A DNA stretch of 64,000 bases from JACMLD01 sp038207265 (GTDB lineage: Bacteria > Bacteroidota > Bacteroidia > Chitinophagales > Chitinophagaceae). The stretch lies in NCBI GenBank assembly GCA_038207265.1, contig JBBQZZ010000019.1, positions 1-64,000 on the forward strand. Reading direction: 5' to 3'. Every line of letters begins with the position of its first letter. The first letter of the stretch is position 1. Below are positions 51,796-61,740 of this stretch, in pieces. Made by a program: the position numbers and the translations under genes. The notes under the pieces were generated by a model that saw nothing but the letters and a program-made list of their open reading frames with translations, searched no databases and was not told where the DNA came from.

Positions 51796-54603
51796 TTATA
51801 GAAATTTTGCTGTGCGGCTGTCCTTGTATTTTGCCAGCCCTGTTGGCGTACCGGCAAAAACCAATTCGCCACCTCCATCTCCTGCTTCCGGTCCTAAATC
51901 AATTATCCAATCGGCACTTTTAATTACATCGGTATTGTGTTCAATGACTATAATAGAATGGCCTTGTTCAATCAATGCATTAAAAGAAGCCAGGAGTTTT
52001 TTTATATCATGAAAGTGAAGGCCGGTCGTAGGTTCGTCGAAGATAAAAAGTATGTGTCCCTGGGCTTTGCCTTTACCAAGAAATGATGCCAGTTTTACTC
52101 TTTGTGCTTCTCCACCCGATAATGTGTCAGAAGACTGGCCAAGTTTGATATATCCCAACCCAACATCCTGCAGCGCTTTTATTTTATTTACAACATCTTT
52201 TTCTTCCACAAAAAAATCCATGGCTTCATCTACACTCATTTCCAGTATATGGTAAATATTTTTTTCTTTATAAGTTACTTCCAGCACCTCTTCTTTAAAT
52301 CTTTTTCCCGCGCACACTTCGCAGGTTAAATGCACATCGGCCAGGAACTGCATTTCAACCACTTGTTCACCTTCCCCTTTGCAGGTGTCACAACGGCCAC
52401 CATCCACATTAAAAGAAAAATGCTTGGGAAGAAAACCCCGCATTTTACTGAGCGGTTGTTTTGAATACAATTCTCTTATTTCATCGTATGCTTTGATATA
52501 AGTAACCGGGTTACTCCTTGAAGATTTACCAATAGGATTTTGATCCACCAGTTCCACCTGGCTGATGTCATCTACATTTCCTGTAATTGCTTTGTGTAGT
52601 CCCACTTTATCAGCAAATTCTCCCTTTATTTTTTTTAATGCGGGGTATAGAATTTGTTTTACCAGAGTTGTTTTTCCACTACCGCTTACTCCGCTAACAA
52701 CACACAACAGGTTCAATGGAAATTCAACATCAATATTTTTCAGGTTGTTTTGTCTTGCTCCAATCACCATAAGAGAAAAATTCCATTTGCGCAAAATCTT
52801 TGGAGGCAATATTGACAATTCTCCTTTCAGGTATTTACCTGTCAGGCTTTTTTTATTGTTGATGAGTTCATCATAATTACCAGTTGCTACCACTTCTCCT
52901 CCCAGGTGACTGGCCAAAGGCCCCATGTCAATTATATAGTCTGCCTCACGCATCATCATTTCATCATGTTCCACTACTACTACGGTATTTCCCAAATCAC
53001 GTAGTTCTTTCAACACCCTTATTAATCTCTCCGTATCTCTTGAATGAAGTCCAATAGACGGTTCATCTAATATATAAAGTGAATTGGTAAGATTACTACC
53101 CAGGCTACGGGTTAGTTGAATACGCTGACTTTCTCCGCCGCTCAACGAATTGGCCAATCGATTTAATGTAAGATACCCAAGTCCAACATCCATTAATGTC
53201 TTAATGCGGTGGTCTATTTCCAACAAAATCCGTTTGGCAATCTGTCTATCGTTCTCACTTAATTTTAATTGAAGAAACCACTGTTGTAAGTTGATCACTG
53301 GCATTTCGCATAATTCACCAATATGTTTATCACCTACTTTAATATACAACGCTTCTTTACGTAAACGATATCCATTACAATCCGGGCACAATGTTCTTCC
53401 CCTGTATCTTGACAACAACACCCTGTATTGTACTTTGTATAAATTTTGTTCAACCTCTTTAAAAAAATCATCTATGCCATGAACATATTCATTCCCCTTC
53501 CACAATGCCTCGTATTCCTTCTTACTGAGATCCTGTATTGGTTTATGAACCGGGAAGTCAAATTTCCTGGCTGCCTTTATAAATTGTTCTTTCCACAACC
53601 CTAATTTTTCTCCTTTCCACGGAGCCACAGCACCTTCAAAAACGCTTATGCGTTTATCCGGAATAACAAGATCTACATCAATACCCAATACCAATGAAAA
53701 TCCTTCGCAGGTTGGACAAGCGCCAAAAGGGTTGTTAAATGAAAACAAGTTAGGTACCGGTTCTTCAAATACAATACCATCCAATTCAAAGCGATTTGAA
53801 AATTGCAATATCTTATCAGCATTTACTTCAATAAATACTTCACCCTCTCCTTCATAAAATGCAGTATTGACAGAATCTGCCATCCTGTGCTTATCATCCT
53901 CATCAAAATCCTTTACCACCAACCTGTCAATTAATAAATACAATTGCTTTTTTGATGAAGGTTTCCATTTCTTATCTTCCAGCAAATCTTCTATACGGAG
54001 AATATCTCCATCATACAAACGTGAAAAACCCTTTTGCAGCAATATGTTCAATTCTTCTTTAATGTCTCTGTTTTTATGCTGCCTGAAGGGAACCAGCACC
54101 AAAACTTTATCTGACTCGTTTAATTGTGTAATGGTATACACAACATCTGCCACATCATCTTTTTTCACTTCCCTGCCTGAAACCGGTGAGATTGTTTTAC
54201 CAGCGCGTGCAAACAGTAAACGGAGATAATCATAAATCTCTGTCATACTTCCAACTGTGGAACGGGGTGTCCTCGTGATTACTTTTTGCTCAATGGCAAT
54301 GGCAGGGCATAAACCTTTAATATAATCTACATCAGGCTTATTCATCCTGGCCATAAACTGCCGCGCATATGCACTAAGACTTTCAGCGTAACGACGTTGA
54401 CCTTCTGCAAACAATGTGTCTATAGTTAGTGATGATTTACCTGAACCTGAAACACCTGTCACCACAATTAATTTATTACGTGGAATTTCTACAGAGACGT
54501 CCTTAAGATTGTGTACACGGGCACCCTTAATTATTATATTACCTTTTGAAGTCACGGCTTTTTCGCCTGAAATGACTTTTTTTTGTGTGTATAGTGTTGT
54601 CAT
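51796..54603 (-). CDS. uvrA: UvrA-family excinuclease ATPase with incomplete first zinc finger
   Basis: DNA-damage-recognition ATPase of 935 residues, with the typical UvrA layout. The start at 54603 (MTTLYTQKKVIS) is chosen; an 18-residue extension lacks family match. Walker A motifs are GVSGSGKSSL and GVSGSGKTTL, and signatures LSGGESQRIQL and LSGGEAQRVKL. The insertion-domain motif reads FSFNNPFGACPTCEG, but the usual preceding CPxC is replaced by RFELDG, so the first zinc finger has only one Cys pair. The second finger CDTCKGEG and CEVCAGKR is intact. It may be a second UvrA paralog rather than the housekeeping copy. Convergent with no partner; UvrB is not in the window. Confidence 0.9.
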   Translation of the reverse strand: MTTLYTQKKVISGEKAVTSKGNIIIKGARVHNLKDVSVEIPRNKLIVVTGVSGSGKSSLTIDTLFAEGQRRYAESLSAYARQFMARMNKPDVDYIKGLCPAIAIEQKVITRTPRSTVGSMTEIYDYLRLLFARAGKTISPVSGREVKKDDVADVVYTITQLNESDKVLVLVPFRQHKNRDIKEELNILLQKGFSRLYDGDILRIEDLLEDKKWKPSSKKQLYLLIDRLVVKDFDEDDKHRMADSVNTAFYEGEGEVFIEVNADKILQFSNRFELDGIVFEEPVPNLFSFNNPFGACPTCEGFSLVLGIDVDLVIPDKRISVFEGAVAPWKGEKLGLWKEQFIKAARKFDFPVHKPIQDLSKKEYEALWKGNEYVHGIDDFFKEVEQNLYKVQYRVLLSRYRGRTLCPDCNGYRLRKEALYIKVGDKHIGELCEMPVINLQQWFLQLKLSENDRQIAKRILLEIDHRIKTLMDVGLGYLTLNRLANSLSGGESQRIQLTRSLGSNLTNSLYILDEPSIGLHSRDTERLIRVLKELRDLGNTVVVVEHDEMMMREADYIIDMGPLASHLGGEVVATGNYDELINNKKSLTGKYLKGELSILPPKILRKWNFSLMVIGARQNNLKNIDVEFPLNLLCVVSGVSGSGKTTLVKQILYPALKKIKGEFADKVGLHKAITGNVDDISQVELVDQNPIGKSSRSNPVTYIKAYDEIRELYSKQPLSKMRGFLPKHFSFNVDGGRCDTCKGEGEQVVEMQFLADVHLTCEVCAGKRFKEEVLEVTYKEKNIYHILEMSVDEAMDFFVEEKDVVNKIKALQDVGLGYIKLGQSSDTLSGGEAQRVKLASFLGKGKAQGHILFIFDEPTTGLHFHDIKKLLASFNALIEQGHSIIVIEHNTDVIKSADWIIDLGPEAGDGGGELVFAGTPTGLAKYKDSRTAKFL

Positions 54604-54616
54604 AAATGGAATCAAA

Positions 54617-54624
54617 CAAAAATA
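54617..54624 (-). promoter_or_regulatory. candidate -7 promoter element for uvrA
   Basis: On the minus strand this reads TATTTTTG, an exact match to TAnnTTTG, 13 bases upstream of the start codon. No -33 TTG is seen at the usual distance. It implies a very short leader. Confidence 0.3.
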
Positions 54625-54853
54625 TCGAAGTTTTACGATCCGGTTGAGTATTAACACTCAATTATGAAAACTGTTGCAATATTTTCTTATCAAAAGATTG
54701 TTTGTATAAAAAAAGTATTATTTTCGAAAAAGCAATTTGTACTATGAAATAACCAATAAAAACTTCCCGCCTATCGCCAATATGTACTTCTCTTAGATTT
54801 TATTTCCAGACTCTGTAACCATAATCCAATAATTTAAAAAACCGTAGAAGTTT

Positions 54854-55435
54854 ATGAAATCTCTTTGCAAAAACACAGATCATGAATTGATCCATTCATT
54901 TATGGATGGTGACATGAATTCTCTTGAAACGTTGGTAATACGTCACAAGGACAAACTTTACACTTCAATTTTGTTCCTGGTGAAAGACAAATATCTTGCC
55001 GAGGATATTTTCCAGGATGTTTTGATTAAAATCATTGACACCATCCGTGGCGGACGTTACACCGAAGAAGGTAAATTTTTACCCTGGGCAATGCGCATTG
55101 CGCACAATTTATGCGTAGACCATTTCCGCAAAGTAAAAAGAACACCTGCTATCAAAACAAGTGATGACCGCGACATTTTTGAAGTACTTAATTTCACTGA
55201 AGACAGTGCGGAAACAAAAATGATGAAACGCCAGAGTCATGATCGCGTTCGTCGTATGCTGGACTTGTTACCTGAAGATCAACGCGAGGTAATTATTCTT
55301 CGTCATTATGCAGAATTGAGTTTCAAAGAAATTGCAGCTCTTACCAATTGCAGTATCAATACAGCGCTTGGAAGAATGCGTTACGGGTTAATCAACCTCA
55401 GAAAAATGATGGTTGAAAAACAGATTTCTTTATAA
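54854..55435 (+). CDS. ECF sigma factor (RpoE-like)
   Basis: Sigma factor of 193 residues. Region 2 is in LETLVIRHKDKLYTSILFLVKDKYLAEDIFQDVLIKI and region 4 in LPEDQREVIILRHYAELSFKEIAALTNCSINTALGRMRYGLINLRK. It is of standard ECF length. No anti-sigma gene follows; a convergent dsbD-like gene lies beyond a bidirectional terminator, so its regulator is elsewhere or absent. The target regulon is unknown. Confidence 0.93.
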   Translation: MKSLCKNTDHELIHSFMDGDMNSLETLVIRHKDKLYTSILFLVKDKYLAEDIFQDVLIKIIDTIRGGRYTEEGKFLPWAMRIAHNLCVDHFRKVKRTPAIKTSDDRDIFEVLNFTEDSAETKMMKRQSHDRVRRMLDLLPEDQREVIILRHYAELSFKEIAALTNCSINTALGRMRYGLINLRKMMVEKQISL

Positions 55436-55602
55436 TTCGTTTTTTGAAAAGATTAACTGTACCTTGAAAGCAGCTCAAACCATTAAGACTAATTTTACAG
55501 TTGAACTTACGAGATAAAAATATTGTCATTCTGGCCCTCCATCTGACCTTTTGAAAATTGTATGCTTGCTGTTAGAAGGCTGGTACAGAATGACGCCTAA
55601 TT

Positions 55603-55634
55603 AAAAAACCCTCCTGAACAGAGGGTTTTTTTTT
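55603..55634. terminator. bidirectional terminator between sigma factor and dsbD
   Basis: AAAAACCCTC and GAGGGTTTTT form a perfect stem around CTGAACA, with T runs on both strands. It sits between two convergent genes, 168 bases after the sigma-factor stop, and could serve both. Confidence 0.82.
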
Positions 55635-55732
55635 GAATACTAATCAATTTATTTTTTGCGTCAATGCTGTTTTAATATAATTGCCGGCGGGAGATTCTTA
55701 CATTATCAAATATCCATATCGGTATTGCCTTC

Positions 55733-57736
55733 TCATTTAATTTTAGCAAAAGCATCCAATCCGCATTGCAACCAGGCCGCATACTCTTTTGCATTGGGTG
55801 TATACCCTACCGGCAAGTTCAATAATTTTTCATCTGATGAAATGATGGCATACAATGGCTGAGATGCATTGATAAAGTTTTCTGACTGTAAAGTGCCGAA
55901 TTTATCGCCCACTGTTTTTATTGATTTCTTAGAGCCATCTTTACTGGTAAATAAAAACTGTTGATTTTCTGGCAATTGTTTTCTATCGTCTACATACAAC
56001 GATACTAAAATAAAATTGCTTTCAATTAAGGTTTTCACTTTCTCGTCGGGCCATACATTTTCTTCCATCTTACGACAATTCACACAAGCCCAGCCGGTAA
56101 AATCTATCAATACGGGCTTACCCTGATTTTTTGAAAGCTGAAGAGCCTTTTCATAATCATTAACCAGGTTTGCTTCTACCCCTTTTCCTCTGGCCGAACC
56201 CTTGCCATAAATACTATAGCTGAGTGGCGGAGGAAATCCGCTGATGAACGAGCGATTGGCGTATTGAGTATTGGTTACACCCGGTAAAAGGTAGATTACA
56301 AATACAAGGAACAGCAATGCAATTCCAACTCTCCATTTACCCAATTTTTTTGGCGGAGGATCATGTTCAAATTTCAAAATTCCTAACAAGTATAGAATTA
56401 ATGCAATGCCAACAATAATCCATAGCGCAAAAAATGTTTCCCGCTTTAATAATCCCCAGTGCTTTACCAAATCTGCATTTGAAATAAATTTAATTGCCAA
56501 AGCCAGTTCAATAAAACCAAACACAATTTTCACGGTGTTCATCCATCCGCCCGATTTGGGCAATGAAGAAAGCCAGTTGGGAAATAATGCGAATAATGCA
56601 AAAGGTAACCCCAAAGCCAGGCCGAAGCCAGCCATTGCAATTGTTAATTGAAGAGCCCCTCCATTCTGGTTCAATGCACCCACCAGTAAAGAGCCCAGTA
56701 TAGGTCCTGTACATGAGAACGATACAATTGCAAGGGTAAGTGCCATGAAAAATATTCCTCCAACACTTCCTACACTTGATTTTGCATCTACACTGCTGGA
56801 CAAATTACCGGGCAATCCAATTTCATAAAAGCCAAAAAACGAAATGGCAAAAAGAATAAAAACGGTTGCAAACAATAAATTCAGCCAGGCATTTGTTGAA
56901 ATATTATTAAGTATCGCCGAACTTCCGGCATCCAGGAAATAGAAAGGCAGGCTCAATAAAATATAGATAAGGAAAATAAAAAAGCCATAGAGAAAAGCAT
57001 TGGAAATGCCTTTCTTTTTGTTTCCCGATTTCTTGGTAAAAAATGAAACGGTTAATGGAATCATAGGAAAAGTGCAGGGCATAATCAAACCCACCAATCC
57101 GCCGATAAAACCTAATACAAAAATCCCCCATAAACTTTTTTTACCACTGTCTTCTCCGCCTGTACCACCGCAGTTGTTTACTGGTTTTGCAATATCTATC
57201 GCTGTACGCTTTAACGCATTGCCTGCGTTTTCCGATTCTTGCAAACCAGCTTGCTTGCTCACCAGATTACCAGCAGCATCGGATGAAAAACGAAAAGGCA
57301 CTTCTTCAGGACCCACAACACTATCTCCCTTTATTGCCATGTATGCAACTACCCCATTGATGTCTTTAGATATTTCATTTAAATGAATCGTAAGTTTTAA
57401 ATCAGCATCATTTTCAAAATATCGTATTTCAGTGTTACCCAGCAGCGCTTCCTTTTTTACAATTAAATTTCCCTGCTCACTTGTTTTAATAATATTTGCA
57501 AAAACCTGCGACGAAGAATCAAGCCTTATTCTTGTGTTGGGATCATCATCTTTCATAGTGGTGGAAAACAATCTCCAACCTTTGGCAATAGAGGCTTTGA
57601 GTGAAATTGTAAATTCTCCGGGAGAGGCTTTGCTGGCTGAGAATTTCCACTGAATTATTTTTTGAGCTGTAGTATCCTGCGCATTCAATCCTGCAATGAT
57701 TAAACAAAACCCAATCGCAAATAAAATTCGTTTCAT
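55733..57736 (-). CDS. dsbD: DsbD-like thiol:disulfide reductase with degenerate N-terminal domain
   Basis: Inner-membrane protein of 667 residues that carries electrons from cytoplasmic thioredoxin to the periplasm. It has a signal peptide, an N-terminal beta domain (about 25-155), eight or so membrane helices with the transmembrane cysteines in MPCTFPMIP and FSCTGPILG, and a C-terminal thioredoxin-like domain with WACVNCR. In the N-terminal domain the segment GVVAYMAIKGDSVVGPEEV aligns with the region that normally carries the C-x4/5-C pair, but both cysteines are missing. The intact version of that domain is encoded immediately downstream of the start as a separate gene (57811-58266). The full-length protein may therefore depend on the separate domain. 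Confidence 0.9.
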   Translation of the reverse strand: MKRILFAIGFCLIIAGLNAQDTTAQKIIQWKFSASKASPGEFTISLKASIAKGWRLFSTTMKDDDPNTRIRLDSSSQVFANIIKTSEQGNLIVKKEALLGNTEIRYFENDADLKLTIHLNEISKDINGVVAYMAIKGDSVVGPEEVPFRFSSDAAGNLVSKQAGLQESENAGNALKRTAIDIAKPVNNCGGTGGEDSGKKSLWGIFVLGFIGGLVGLIMPCTFPMIPLTVSFFTKKSGNKKKGISNAFLYGFFIFLIYILLSLPFYFLDAGSSAILNNISTNAWLNLLFATVFILFAISFFGFYEIGLPGNLSSSVDAKSSVGSVGGIFFMALTLAIVSFSCTGPILGSLLVGALNQNGGALQLTIAMAGFGLALGLPFALFALFPNWLSSLPKSGGWMNTVKIVFGFIELALAIKFISNADLVKHWGLLKRETFFALWIIVGIALILYLLGILKFEHDPPPKKLGKWRVGIALLFLVFVIYLLPGVTNTQYANRSFISGFPPPLSYSIYGKGSARGKGVEANLVNDYEKALQLSKNQGKPVLIDFTGWACVNCRKMEENVWPDEKVKTLIESNFILVSLYVDDRKQLPENQQFLFTSKDGSKKSIKTVGDKFGTLQSENFINASQPLYAIISSDEKLLNLPVGYTPNAKEYAAWLQCGLDAFAKIK

Positions 57737-57810
57737 TTAGTGATATTAAAAAATAAGCGGCTTCTGCAAAGAACCCGCTTTTATTAAGATGATGATTGTC
57801 GCATAAAAGA

Positions 57811-58266
57811 CTATCCGCCGATATTAACTTTAAATTCCACTGAGGAAGGTGGCAGACACTGGTTATCATTGCAAACCATAAAATCTACAGTACCCGCAAG
57901 ACTTGTTTTGATATTCCCTTTTAATTTTACCAGCTGCACAAAGTCGACAGTTTTCTCATAAGACTGGGTAGAACCACCAAATACTTCTTCTTTCTTCTTT
58001 ACTATCTTTCCAAACTCCTTTACTTTGCCATCTAAAATCACCAATGGTGTTTTTGTAAATTTGAAAGTTGTACCCAGGGGGCCATCTACGCCAGGATCCT
58101 GGGCATACATATGGTAGTTACTACCAATAGTTGCCGTCATGTGTACTTCGTAAGTCTTGTCTGCAATTTTTTTTGAAGAATAAACCCACTGCACCTGCTT
58201 AGCAGACTGCGCGTTGCTTACAATTGCCATACAACCCAATAAAACCAGTAAGTAAATTTTTTTCAT
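57811..58266 (-). CDS. stand-alone DsbD N-terminal (alpha) domain protein
   Basis: Secreted protein of 151 residues. The start at 58266 (MKKIYLLVLLGCMAIVSNAQ) gives a clean signal peptide; the six-residue extension is not needed. The rest is a single DsbD-alpha-like immunoglobulin fold (TYEVHMTATIGSNYHMYAQDP) ending with the redox pair Cys132 and Cys137 in VCNDNQCLPPSSVEF, matching the C-x5-C-x-P-P region of E. coli DsbD-alpha. It is placed immediately before the dsbD gene on the same strand (74-base gap), so it may receive electrons from DsbD and pass them to periplasmic substrates. Confidence 0.82.
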   Translation of the reverse strand: MKKIYLLVLLGCMAIVSNAQSAKQVQWVYSSKKIADKTYEVHMTATIGSNYHMYAQDPGVDGPLGTTFKFTKTPLVILDGKVKEFGKIVKKKEEVFGGSTQSYEKTVDFVQLVKLKGNIKTSLAGTVDFMVCNDNQCLPPSSVEFKVNIGG

Positions 58267-58362
58267 GCCCATTATTAATTTCATACAAGAACGTAAAATA
58301 TTGCCACAAAGGTCTGTAATGGTATCTTAATAAAAAACCAAAAAATGAATAAAAGCAGTATT

Positions 58363-59043
58363 TTATACCAGAACAGCGTGGCTTTGCATGAGTAAGTTTT
58401 TGAGCACCAAACGACCATCTGTATTTCCAAGTGATTCTGTACAGGCCCGCTCCGGATGTGGCATCATCGCAAATACGTTGCGATTCTTATTGCAGATACC
58501 TGCAATATTCCTGATGGCACCATTAGGGTTGGCCGACTCAGTTAATTTACCCAATTCATCGCAATAACGGTAAATAACCTGCTCATTTTTTTCAAGCGCA
58601 TCAAGGGTTTGCTCATCGGCATAATACCTGCCTTCCCCGTGAGCAATAGGGATCTTTAGTACATGGTCTGAACCTAAGCCTTTGATAAAAACATTTTTGC
58701 AGATGAATTGCTGGTTGGCATTGCGCAACAAAATACCCGGCAGCAAATGAGACTCGCATAATATCTGGAAGCCGTTACATACCCCCAATACTTTACCACC
58801 TTTGTTTGCAAATTCAACCACACTTTGCATCATTGGACTGAAACGTGCTATGGCGCCACAGCGAAGGTAATCGCCATAAGAAAAGCCACCCGGTAAAATG
58901 ATGCTGTCTTCTTTGGAAAACATGCTCAGATCTTTATCCTTGTGCCAGAGCATGATGACTTCCTGCCCGAGATCATTCTGCAACGCTTCCTGCATATCCC
59001 GATCACAATTGGAACCCGGAAATACAACAACACCAAATTTCAT
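58363..59043 (-). CDS. purQ: phosphoribosylformylglycinamidine synthase subunit PurQ
   Basis: Glutamine amidotransferase subunit of 226 residues that supplies ammonia for the fourth step of purine synthesis. It starts KFGVVVFPGSNCDRDM and has LPGGFSYGDYLRCGAIAR, the nucleophile Cys in VLGVCNGFQIL and the His-Glu pair in MMPHPERA. Length matches the small PurQ form, which works with separate PurL and PurS; neither is in the window. Confidence 0.96.
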   Translation of the reverse strand: MKFGVVVFPGSNCDRDMQEALQNDLGQEVIMLWHKDKDLSMFSKEDSIILPGGFSYGDYLRCGAIARFSPMMQSVVEFANKGGKVLGVCNGFQILCESHLLPGILLRNANQQFICKNVFIKGLGSDHVLKIPIAHGEGRYYADEQTLDALEKNEQVIYRYCDELGKLTESANPNGAIRNIAGICNKNRNVFAMMPHPERACTESLGNTDGRLVLKNLLMQSHAVLV

Positions 59044-59198
59044 AGCTAAAATATTGATAAGTTGTAAAGGTAATTATTTGGGGGCAAATGATGAAGAGGT
59101 ATATGGGTTCAGGTATAAGACGAAAAGGAAAAGCATTAAGGGGATGGAGGAATTGGGAATTAGTATTTAGGAAGATGCCAACAAATTACAAATTCTCG

Positions 59199-60182
59199 TC
59201 AATGTGTTGTATAATTTAGCATGATAACAAATGCGAAAATCACCCAGTGCATCAATAGTGGAAACCATCGTCCATTCGGATAAAAATAGGCTGCACCATG
59301 AAATGCTGCCAATGGTAATACTACTGGCAGCCAATGAAGATAATTGTTACCCGGGTTTACCATAATAATTAATACAGATACCATCAGCAGTGCCAGCAAT
59401 AAGCTCCAGCTTTTACGCACCTGGATCAGCATTTTACCGAGATTGGTTTGCACATAATAAGCGCCGATCAAAAAAGGAATTACCATAAAAGCAATGCCAC
59501 CAGTAACCCATAATGTTGCCGGTAATTTTGGAAGATGAAATGAAATGACTGGTACTATTTTTTTCCAGTCCCATTGATTACCGAGATAAAGAACAACAAA
59601 TAAAAAATAATAGGGTGTCGTAAATCCAAGAAATGCTACCAGCCATTCTGTAACACGAAATGGCCTGGTTAGAATCAACGCAAAAACCAGTAAGGCAAGA
59701 AACACTACAGCCGGACTATAGATCAGGGGTAATATCCCTACCAACATACTAATGTTAAAAATGGCTGTTTTGGGGCTGTTGTGGTTATATAAATTGGTCA
59801 TACGGTACCAGATCAAAATCAATAGCGAGTTAACCAGTAAGGGTGCAGAAAATAGATTCCATTCGTGCACCAGTGAAGTAATCAGCATATAAGACATGCC
59901 TACTAAAAAATTTGATCTTGGCAGTAGTTTGAGAGAGTTGGCAATGCGGTTAATAAGGGTTGCCTGGGTAAACAATAAAAGAAATGCAAGCAATGAAAAG
60001 ATGATGGGTGCATTGGCTGCAACGGGCTGTAAATATTTTACAATTATATTAAAAATATAATTATCGCCTTCGTTGATTTTGGGATTTTCAGGATGCAGGA
60101 AAAAAGGGAATTTTAGAAACAAGCCATATATCAGCAATACAAAAGCATTACCCGGATTTTTTTGTTTAAAGATTCCGATCAC
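59199..60182 (-). CDS. DUF6427-like integral membrane protein
   Basis: Membrane protein of 327 residues with eight to ten hydrophobic helices. The GTG start gives MIGIFKQKNPGNAFVLLIYG, and the early HPENPKINEGDNYIF and later TRPFRVTEWLVAFLGFTTPYYFL match my memory of the DUF6427 family of Bacteroidota. The biological role is unknown. It lies 22 bases after the end of the upstream secreted-protein gene on the same strand and may be cotranscribed with it. Confidence 0.65.
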   Translation of the reverse strand: MIGIFKQKNPGNAFVLLIYGLFLKFPFFLHPENPKINEGDNYIFNIIVKYLQPVAANAPIIFSLLAFLLLFTQATLINRIANSLKLLPRSNFLVGMSYMLITSLVHEWNLFSAPLLVNSLLILIWYRMTNLYNHNSPKTAIFNISMLVGILPLIYSPAVVFLALLVFALILTRPFRVTEWLVAFLGFTTPYYFLFVVLYLGNQWDWKKIVPVISFHLPKLPATLWVTGGIAFMVIPFLIGAYYVQTNLGKMLIQVRKSWSLLLALLMVSVLIIMVNPGNNYLHWLPVVLPLAAFHGAAYFYPNGRWFPLLMHWVIFAFVIMLNYTTH

Positions 60183-60204
60183 CTGTCAGGATTTTGGATT
60201 TGGT

Positions 60205-61740
60205 TTAATATTCTATTTTAGCAAAACAAAGATAATTGCGGTAAAGGCATGGAACGATAATTTGTCTTCCACTCACTTGTTTACCATAACGCGCCATAAA
60301 TTCATATCCCCTGTCAAGGTTCTTCAACGTTGCATTCCGGGTCACTTTTCCATCTGCGGCTATACTCTGATCATTCAATAACAATGTTCTCCGCTCATAT
60401 AGATTAAACAGGAAATGAATTTCATCTCCGGTATTCATCAACTGGAAAGAAACCATATTATCAGTTTCATCATCAAACTGGCTCTTTGGAATGATGTTGC
60501 TCCATTCTACACCTCCTTCTTTATCATAAGAGAGAACCATGATGTTTTCCGCATGATAACGCGTAGTTGAATTATTGTTCCATCGGTTCCATGGATAATT
60601 TCCATATCCATAAGCCGGTGAATAATAATAATAATCCATGGGTGAAAGCCAGGGATTGCCACCGCCCAGGTAATCCCACCTGTTAAAGGGATTGCCTCGA
60701 GAGGAACTGAACTCCGATTCACTGATGACAAGATACCCGCCATCTTTCCGTACAACAATGTTTTTAATAAAAAAGTCGTTAAAAGCCATTCTTACTGAAC
60801 CATCCTGACTTTTGGCACTAGACCTTAGATCCTCTGCAAAAACACTGCTGATATCTCTGATTTTCACGTTTTGACGCGTGTCCCATACTAACGAATACAG
60901 TCCTTCAATATTGCCACGTTTTTGCTTGTAAAAAAAAGCGTTTATCAGTGTTCTTTTGTTGGTATTGTCTGCCTTTAATTTAAGTTCATCCAATACTTTA
61001 CCACCGAGATCTACATCTCGAAATGCAAAATCGCTCGAATCCGGATATTTTGTAATCAATGACAATTTGGTGATGTATTCATTGAAATTTGTACGCACAA
61101 ATTTTCCAAAAACAAACTCGCCATCATTGGTAAGCAGAAAATCAGTGAAAAAATCATTTCTTTCTTCCATCGGAACACTCATCCTGTTCTTTGCCAGCAT
61201 GGATAGGTTGTTATCGAACAGCAGTGTAGTAAACATAAAGTTCTTCTGATTTCTGCTGTTTATTTTAAAAACCATGATGCGCTTCTTATCATCGCTGTTA
61301 ATGGTTGTGTAGATTTTATTATTTGCAGCAAAGCCTACCTGTGTTGTATCCAATTCAATAGGATCCATCATTTTTTTGCCCATAATGTCCATTTTGGCGG
61401 CCATGCAATGAACAATGCTTCTTTTCTGGTATTGATAAATCACATAAAAAAAATCCGGGTATGCAATAAAATCTACATTAATCAATTGCTGGTCCGGAGT
61501 AAATTCCAACGGCACTCTCTCCTTCAATTTCATATCATTGTCGTAGATACAAACAGCATCGTCATTACGGTTGGATTTATAAATCAGGAAATTCCCATTA
61601 AACTTACCAATGATTTCAAAATTGGTACGACGGCTGTCTTCTTTTTCGGGCTCTGAATACATAATCCGCGGCGCCTGTGCATTTAAAAAATGCGCGGTAA
61701 AAAACAACACGCATATTATCAGGTACTTTTTATACAGCAT
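60205..61740 (-). CDS. large secreted protein of unknown function, possible beta-propeller
   Basis: Protein of 511 residues with a signal peptide (MLYKKYLIICVLFFTAHFLNAQ). The rest is rich in beta-strand-like units, for example GKFNGNFLIYKSNRNDDAVCIYDNDMKLKERVPLEF and RKDGGYLVISESEF, which suggest a WD/Kelch-like propeller. An insert around residues 360-390 is unusually rich in Tyr, Trp, Gly, Pro and Asn. No catalytic motif or family is recognised. It is divergent from kup and precedes the DUF6427-like gene. Confidence 0.65.
   Translation of the reverse strand: MLYKKYLIICVLFFTAHFLNAQAPRIMYSEPEKEDSRRTNFEIIGKFNGNFLIYKSNRNDDAVCIYDNDMKLKERVPLEFTPDQQLINVDFIAYPDFFYVIYQYQKRSIVHCMAAKMDIMGKKMMDPIELDTTQVGFAANNKIYTTINSDDKKRIMVFKINSRNQKNFMFTTLLFDNNLSMLAKNRMSVPMEERNDFFTDFLLTNDGEFVFGKFVRTNFNEYITKLSLITKYPDSSDFAFRDVDLGGKVLDELKLKADNTNKRTLINAFFYKQKRGNIEGLYSLVWDTRQNVKIRDISSVFAEDLRSSAKSQDGSVRMAFNDFFIKNIVVRKDGGYLVISESEFSSSRGNPFNRWDYLGGGNPWLSPMDYYYYSPAYGYGNYPWNRWNNNSTTRYHAENIMVLSYDKEGGVEWSNIIPKSQFDDETDNMVSFQLMNTGDEIHFLFNLYERRTLLLNDQSIAADGKVTRNATLKNLDRGYEFMARYGKQVSGRQIIVPCLYRNYLCFAKIEY

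Noticed and set aside
53867..54229. A 120-residue plus-strand frame opposite uvrA
   Set aside because: Ser/Phe-rich translation typical of antisense frames; the minus strand is clearly uvrA.
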